Shown piece after piece: positions 58,448 through 64,000 of a DNA stretch of 64,000 nt. The notes beneath the pieces were generated by a model. The model saw only the letters and a list, made by a program, of their open reading frames with translations, made no database searches and was not told where the DNA came from. The position numbers were made by a program, and so were the translations under genes. This DNA is from Pseudomonadota bacterium (GTDB lineage Bacteria; Pseudomonadota; Alphaproteobacteria; Geminicoccales; Geminicoccaceae): NCBI GenBank assembly GCA_030549795.1, contig JAUQQO010000044.1, positions 31,911 to 95,910 of the forward strand, written 5' to 3'. The first letter of the stretch is position 1, and the number at the start of each line of letters is the position of its first letter.

Positions 58448-58828
58448 TCACCGGCCGAAGGGGCCAGCAAAGATGAACCAGGCACCGAGGGCGATGCACG
58501 CGAATCCGAGCGCGTGATTGAGCGTGAGCGGTTCTTTGAGGACCCAGACCGAAAAGCCAGCAAAAACGACGAGAGTTATGACTTCCTGGATCGTTTTGAG
58601 CTGTGCAGCACTGTAGACGGAATGACCGATTCGATTGGCAGGGACAGCGAGCCAATATTCGATATAAGCGATGAGCCAGCTGAAAGTCACCGCTTGCCAC
58701 AAGGGGAGAGACTTGAAGCGAAGATGGCCGTACCAGGCCATCGTCATAAAAACGTTGGAGAGCAAGAGAAAGGCGATGGGAACGATCCAGGGCGCGAAGG
58801 GACTCGCGCGCTCGAGCGCAGCCAGCAT
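58448..58828 (-). CDS. DMT/DUF486 family membrane protein
   Basis: A 126-residue integral membrane protein with four hydrophobic segments. The pattern NVFMTMAWYGHLRFKSLPLW, SWLIAYIEYWLAVPANRIG, and KTIQEVITLVVFAGFSVWVL is DUF486, a half-sized relative of drug/metabolite transporters. Substrate unknown. Same strand as the thiolase, 72 bases downstream of it. Confidence 0.88.
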   Translation of the reverse strand: MLAALERASPFAPWIVPIAFLLLSNVFMTMAWYGHLRFKSLPLWQAVTFSWLIAYIEYWLAVPANRIGHSVYSAAQLKTIQEVITLVVFAGFSVWVLKEPLTLNHALGFACIALGAWFIFAGPFGR

Positions 58829-58900
58829 GGTCGCAGGTCCGAAAAGGAGCGGATCACGCGATCGATCAGTTGGGGGCGCGGGCGGTTTTCGAAAGGGGCC

Positions 58901-60067
58901 TCAGCGGATGGCTTCGAGGATGCTCACGTAGGAGGCCACGCAGGCGCCACCCATGTTGTAGATTCCGCCGATCTCGGCGTCCTTCACCTGCATCTCGCCC
59001 GCCTCGCCGCGCACCTGCATGGCGGTGAGCACGTGCATGGAGACCCCGGTGGCCCCGATCGGATGCCCCTTGGCCTTAAGACCGCCCGAGGGATTGACGG
59101 GCAGCTTGCCGTCTTTCTGCGTCCAGCCCTCGAGGATCGCCTTAGCCCCTTGCCCGCGCGGGGTGAGACCCATCGCCTCATATTCGATCAGTTCGGCAAT
59201 GGTGAAGCAGTCGTGGGTCTCGACCAGGTCGAGGTCGTCGAGGGTGAGCCGTGCGCGGGCAAGAGCCTTCCGCCAGGCCTGTTCACAGCCCTCGAAGAGG
59301 AGGATGTCGCGCTTGCTCATCGGCAGGAAATCGGAGACCTGTGCCCAGCCGCGGAACGCGACCGCTTTTTTCATCGCCAGTGCGGTTTCCATGTCAGCCA
59401 ACACGAGTGCCGCTGCTCCGTCGGAAACCAGCGAACAGTCGGTGCGCTTTAAGGGGCCAGCGACGATCGGATTCTTCTCCGACACTGTGCGACAGAATTC
59501 GAAACCTAAATCCTTGCGCATTTGCGCCCACGGGTTGGCGCAGCCGTTCTTGTGGTTCTTGGCGGCGATCATCGCGAGGGCATCCGATTGATCGCCCCAA
59601 CGCTGGAAGTAGCGCTGGGCGATCTGGGCGAACACACCGGCGAACCCGCCTTCGATACCGCGTTCTTCCTCGAGGTAGCTCGCGCGCAGAAGCGTTCGCG
59701 CAATGCCCGGTCCGTCGAGCTCGCTCATCTTCTCGACACCGACTACGAGCACCAGGCGCGCTTCTTTGGCGAGGATCGAGCGCAGACCGGCGTGCACCGC
59801 GGCGGAGCCGGTGGCGCAAGCGTTCTCCACGCGCGTTGCGCGCTTAAAGCGCAGCGCAGGATCGGCCTGCAGGACAAGCGAGGCGGTGAAGTCCTGCTCG
59901 ACGAAGCCGCCGTTGAAATGGCCGAGCCAAATCTCGTCCATCTCCTGAGGTTCGACCCCGGCATCGGCGAGGGCGCCGCGTGCGGCTTCGACGATCATGC
60001 TCTCCACGCTTCTGCCCTCGTGCTTGCCGAAGGGCAAATGGTGCCAGCCGACGATGCAAGCGGTCAT
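58901..60067 (-). CDS. Thiolase family protein (acetyl-CoA acetyltransferase, SCP2-type)
   Basis: A 388-residue thiolase-fold enzyme. The acylated Cys is in RVENACATGSAAVHAG, the His motif is ETHDCFTIAELIEYE and the C-terminal block is GGLKAKGHPIGATGVS, then YNMGGACVASYVS. It belongs to the SCP-x/SCP2-thiolase-like branch, which often works with a DUF35/OB-fold partner that is not present here. ATG 60067, 42 bases after parA. Degradative or biosynthetic role undecided. Confidence 0.88.
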   Translation of the reverse strand: MTACIVGWHHLPFGKHEGRSVESMIVEAARGALADAGVEPQEMDEIWLGHFNGGFVEQDFTASLVLQADPALRFKRATRVENACATGSAAVHAGLRSILAKEARLVLVVGVEKMSELDGPGIARTLLRASYLEEERGIEGGFAGVFAQIAQRYFQRWGDQSDALAMIAAKNHKNGCANPWAQMRKDLGFEFCRTVSEKNPIVAGPLKRTDCSLVSDGAAALVLADMETALAMKKAVAFRGWAQVSDFLPMSKRDILLFEGCEQAWRKALARARLTLDDLDLVETHDCFTIAELIEYEAMGLTPRGQGAKAILEGWTQKDGKLPVNPSGGLKAKGHPIGATGVSMHVLTAMQVRGEAGEMQVKDAEIGGIYNMGGACVASYVSILEAIR

Positions 60068-60109
60068 AGGCGCGACATCCCGTCCGTGAGCTCGGTGCCG
60101 AGCACAAAG

Positions 60110-60901
60110 CTAATCCACCGTGGCGACCCGACCAAGACCCGCGATGCCGAAGGTGCGCCGGCGCCCTGCCCGCTCGAGATAGAGCTCGGCGGGGCTCGGC
60201 GGTGGTTGAGCAGTGGGACGCGGGGCCGGTTCGCGCAGCAGCCCGCGCGCCTTGAGGCCATCGACGACGACCCGAAAGATCGCCATGAGCTCTTTGTGGG
60301 CACGGCTGTTGGGGGCCGCATCGCCGATCCAGCGGCCGCTTGCGAACGCCGCATCCCACGCCGGATCGATGGTAAGCGGAGGGGTTAAAGGCTCCCCCAA
60401 CTCGGGAAGGGGACCCAGCTCGAGCCGGCGATGGAAAAGGCCGGGGCGGACGATGCGGGTGGGGACGATCCAGGCGAGCGGCCCTCTGTCTATGCGTTCG
60501 CGCCGGGCGCTGCGGACGTAGTGGATGGTTCGCTGCAGGGTCGTGGCATCGGTCTGGGTCGCGCCCGAGGGTATGAGGATCGCACTCGCCATCAAGCACG
60601 CGGCACCGAGCGCCGGGGCGGCGACCGAAGGGAGATCGACCACCACCACCTCCGCTTCCAGCCGCAGCTGCTGGGCGCGGGCCGCCCAGGCACCCGCATC
60701 GGCGAGGTCGCGTATGGGTTGGGTGGCGACACGGCACGGCAAGAGCCGGTGCGCGCTCCAGCGGGTGGCCGTCTGTTGCGGATCGGTGTCGACGAGCACC
60801 GTCGACCAGCCCGTCGCCGCAAAGGCCGATGCGAGATTGACAGCGAGCGTGCTCTTGCCGACGCCGCCCTTGAGGTTTCCGATCGCGATCAGCACGCCCA
60901 T
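60110..60901 (-). CDS. ParA/MinD-type ATPase
   Basis: A 263-residue deviant-Walker ATPase: IAIGNLKGGVGKSTLAVNLA with the signature Lys at residue 11, VLVDTDPQQTATRW, and VVVDLPSVAAPAL. The C-terminal ~30 residues are a Pro/Arg-rich tail. ParA-like proteins position DNA or protein complexes; without a neighbouring parB or parS it is an orphan. ATG 60901 gives a proper start (MGVLIAIGN). A TTAA-N7-TTGA motif lies about 95 bases upstream. Confidence 0.85.
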   Translation of the reverse strand: MGVLIAIGNLKGGVGKSTLAVNLASAFAATGWSTVLVDTDPQQTATRWSAHRLLPCRVATQPIRDLADAGAWAARAQQLRLEAEVVVVDLPSVAAPALGAACLMASAILIPSGATQTDATTLQRTIHYVRSARRERIDRGPLAWIVPTRIVRPGLFHRRLELGPLPELGEPLTPPLTIDPAWDAAFASGRWIGDAAPNSRAHKELMAIFRVVVDGLKARGLLREPAPRPTAQPPPSPAELYLERAGRRRTFGIAGLGRVATVD

Positions 60902-61328
60902 GGCGTTGCTCCACCGCCCACGACCGACGCCCTGCCGGTCGGGCTCCAAGATAGCCTCGGCGCTACTTCCTGGCGAGTACAGCACGCTTAGTTAATTATT
61001 GGTTGACGTGACGCGCTGACGTGCAGCTTCGAAGTGGGCGCATCCAGCGAGTCGGCGGCTGTAGGCGTCCAAGGGACGACCTCGGGCCAGGTGATCGCTC
61101 GGCCGCGCGCGCAGCCTGGCGGCGAACGGAAGAAGAGTGCTTCACAAGCCAACGCTGTCGTTCGAGCATCGCGGAAGGTGTTGAGGGCGCGACCCGACCT
61201 CGATCGCGCGCTAGGGCGAGCGCAGGCGGAGTGGGTTCGGATGCTGTCGCGTCACGCGGGTTGGAGACGCGGTGCGGAGCTGTGGCGGCGGTGCAACGGC
61301 GAGTCGGAAAGGCGTCAGCAGCGGTGCG
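60902..61328. other. Intergenic stretch with AT-rich CtrA-like half box
   Basis: About 430 bases. At 60992-61006 TTAA-N7-TTGA differs from the CtrA consensus by one base, in an AT-rich patch ahead of parA. Nothing else recognised. Confidence 0.45.
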
Positions 61329-62696
61329 TCATGCGAAGTCGGAAGCCGTAAGGCCAACTGTGTGGTAAAGGAGGATGGAGCTTCCCGCGCCGCCGGGGAA
61401 AACCGAGAGATCGATATAGGTCGCAGGCCCGACGGTGGGGATCTCACCTGGTGCCAAGAGCTGTTCGGCGGGTCTGATCGTCACCGCGAGATCGCCGGAG
61501 TCCAGCCTGCCGTTGCGGTTGCTGTCGAGATCGGCGAAGGTGATTTTGCGGCCATTGCCGAGGATGATCTCGAGGAGATCTTCGCCGCGCGTAAAATCCA
61601 TGATCTCGTCGCGGCCGCGCCCCACTACGAAGGTGTCGCGCCCGCCCCGACCCCACAGGAGATCGTCGCCGAGCCCGCCATCGAGCCGATCCGCGCCGCT
61701 CTGGCCCCACAGCCAGTCGTTGTTGGCGGTTCCGGTAATCGAGCCGGAGCCTGATCCGTACACATAAGACTTCGTCGGAACGAAGTCGGAGGCGGAAAGG
61801 TTCGTGATGCCGTGCAGGGTCAACCGGTGCGGTCCGGGGTCGATCTCGCCCGGGCTCACGAGACCGCCCGCGAGCACCGCGGCGCCAACATCGAGGACGA
61901 GCGACGGTGCGGTCTTACCGTTGGCGGTGACCGTTTGCACGTCGACAAAGAGGTCGCGGGCATCGAGGATGCCATCGCCGTTGCTGTCTAACAGCTCGAA
62001 GCCGCCACGAAAGAAGCTTATCGTGTCGTTAAAACGATAGATCACGATATCGAGCCGATCCTCTCCGCGGGTGAAATCGAGGATGAGATCGTGATTGGGA
62101 CCGAGCCCGGGTCGACCGTAATAGCTGGTATGTCGATCTTGGATCCAAAAACGAGCTTCGAAAATGTCGCGCCCCGGACCGCCTATGAGCAGATCGGCGT
62201 CGCTCGCTGCAGGGGCTCCGGGCCCACGGAAGCCACCGATGATGCGGTCATGTCCGGGGCCGCCATCGATCAGATCACGGCCACCATAGCCGCCAAACAA
62301 ATAATCGTCGCCAGAGCCCCCGCGCAGGGTGTCGTCGCCGTTGCCGCCGTCGATGATGTCGTTCCCCGCACCCCCGTCGATGAAGTCGTTACCGCCGTTC
62401 CACTCGATCGCTTTCGCGCGCAGCTCGGGATCGACGAGACCGTCACCGGCGAGTAGGTCGTGACCTTTACCCCCGCGCAGGGTATCGTTGCCGCCGCCTC
62501 CAACCAACAGGTCGTTGCCAGCGCGTCCGTCGATCAGCTCATCGAGGCTCGTTCCCCACAGCTCATCATTGGCGTTCGTGCCGAAGATGCGCCGCGCGCG
62601 CGAGGCAAATGCGCGCACAACCATATCAGATTCTCGCGCAGTTAGCCGCCAGGGCTCGTCGAAGACGGATCCGGCCCGGTAGCGGAACGCCCCCAT
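61329..62696 (-). CDS. RTX calcium-binding protein with EF-hand-like repeats
   Basis: A 455-residue secreted-type protein. Residues ~40-160 carry nonapeptide RTX repeats (GGGGNDTLRGGKGHDLLAG, GGAGNDIIDGGNGDDTLRGG) and another set lies near 350-375 (GGLGDDLLWGRGGRDTF). Two copies of an unusual module follow each RTX block: DFTRGEDRLDIVI with an EF-hand-like DSNGDGILDARDLF, and DFTRGEDLLEIIL with DLDSNRNGRLDSGDLA. A repeated LTASDFA/LSASDFV motif ends each half. There is no classical signal peptide, as expected for type I secretion; no T1SS genes are in view. ATG 62696 with AGGAG upstream. Confidence 0.87.
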   Translation of the reverse strand: MGAFRYRAGSVFDEPWRLTARESDMVVRAFASRARRIFGTNANDELWGTSLDELIDGRAGNDLLVGGGGNDTLRGGKGHDLLAGDGLVDPELRAKAIEWNGGNDFIDGGAGNDIIDGGNGDDTLRGGSGDDYLFGGYGGRDLIDGGPGHDRIIGGFRGPGAPAASDADLLIGGPGRDIFEARFWIQDRHTSYYGRPGLGPNHDLILDFTRGEDRLDIVIYRFNDTISFFRGGFELLDSNGDGILDARDLFVDVQTVTANGKTAPSLVLDVGAAVLAGGLVSPGEIDPGPHRLTLHGITNLSASDFVPTKSYVYGSGSGSITGTANNDWLWGQSGADRLDGGLGDDLLWGRGGRDTFVVGRGRDEIMDFTRGEDLLEIILGNGRKITFADLDSNRNGRLDSGDLAVTIRPAEQLLAPGEIPTVGPATYIDLSVFPGGAGSSILLYHTVGLTASDFA

Positions 62697-62767
62697 CGAT
62701 TGGCTCCTGAACCTCTGTGTCGAAAGCTTGGGTGCGCGCGTTGCGGCACGCTGGGCTGGCTTTTTGA

Positions 62768-64000
<1,233 letters not shown>

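Noticed and set aside
58022..59452. Plus-strand frame of 476 codons across the DUF486 and thiolase genes
   Set aside because: Antisense to two genes with recognised families; low-complexity His/Arg/Glu composition.

Overview
The window reads as a piece of a high-GC chromosome from an alphaproteobacterium, probably Rhodospirillales-like; this is an inference. It rests on the tig-clpP-clpX-lon order, two tripartite TRAP transporter loci, perfect TTAA-N7-TTAA motifs of the kind bound by the alphaproteobacterial regulator CtrA, RtcB with archease, an HPF-cold shock fusion, and many GTG starts with ATGA/GTGA/TAATG gene overlaps. Both ends cut through genes: metH on the left and a TRAP solute-binding protein on the right.

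Layout. 0-6 kb: metH 3' end, a PAS-GGDEF-EAL protein diverging from a HerA-like ATPase across a CtrA-type box, and a ureohydrolase. 6-11 kb: a minus-strand TRAP operon (dctP, stem-loop, dctQ, dctM) with an amidase and a 54-residue membrane protein. 11-15 kb: SDR, archease, RtcB RNA ligase, HPF-cold shock protein. 15-22 kb: a SLC13/TrkA-C transporter, a MoeA-MocA fusion, and a translationally coupled sufS-sufU-kynureninase-like trio whose last member lacks the PLP lysine. 22-26 kb: an inositol-monophosphatase-family protein, UbiD, tRNA-Ala(CGC), YggT, DUF167, FolD and a small metal-binding protein. 26.7-29.6 kb: a frameshifted NIPSNAP gene followed by acyl-CoA dehydrogenase, APH-type kinase and DUF6285 genes, an arrangement like the lva 4-hydroxyacid pathway. 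29.7-32.7 kb: an orphan GspD-like lipoprotein secretin and a convergent CBS-pair protein. 32.8-40 kb: tRNA-Leu(UAG), tig, clpP, clpX, a CaCA antiporter and lon.

40-50 kb holds the most distinctive system: all six ebo genes. eboF lies on the plus strand with a lipocalin and an IPP isomerase (idi); eboD-E-C and eboA-B lie on the minus strand, with a sugar-dehydrogenase-like protein and a monohaem cytochrome c between eboC and eboA. The likely reading is a prenylated or cyclitol-like metabolite made by an AroB-like cyclase (EboD), a TIM-barrel enzyme (EboE) and a UbiA-type prenyltransferase (EboC). Idi would supply prenyl donor, with periplasmic redox and carrier functions added. The product is unknown.

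50-64 kb is more scattered: RimO, an amidohydrolase behind a second CtrA-type box, a ketopentenoate-hydratase-like gene, an M20 peptidase, and a minus-strand run of parA, thiolase, a DUF486 gene and a small conserved gene broken by an in-frame TAG. An RTX protein and a TakP-like TRAP binding protein follow. Several 0.4-1.2 kb stretches between these genes contain no recognisable gene.
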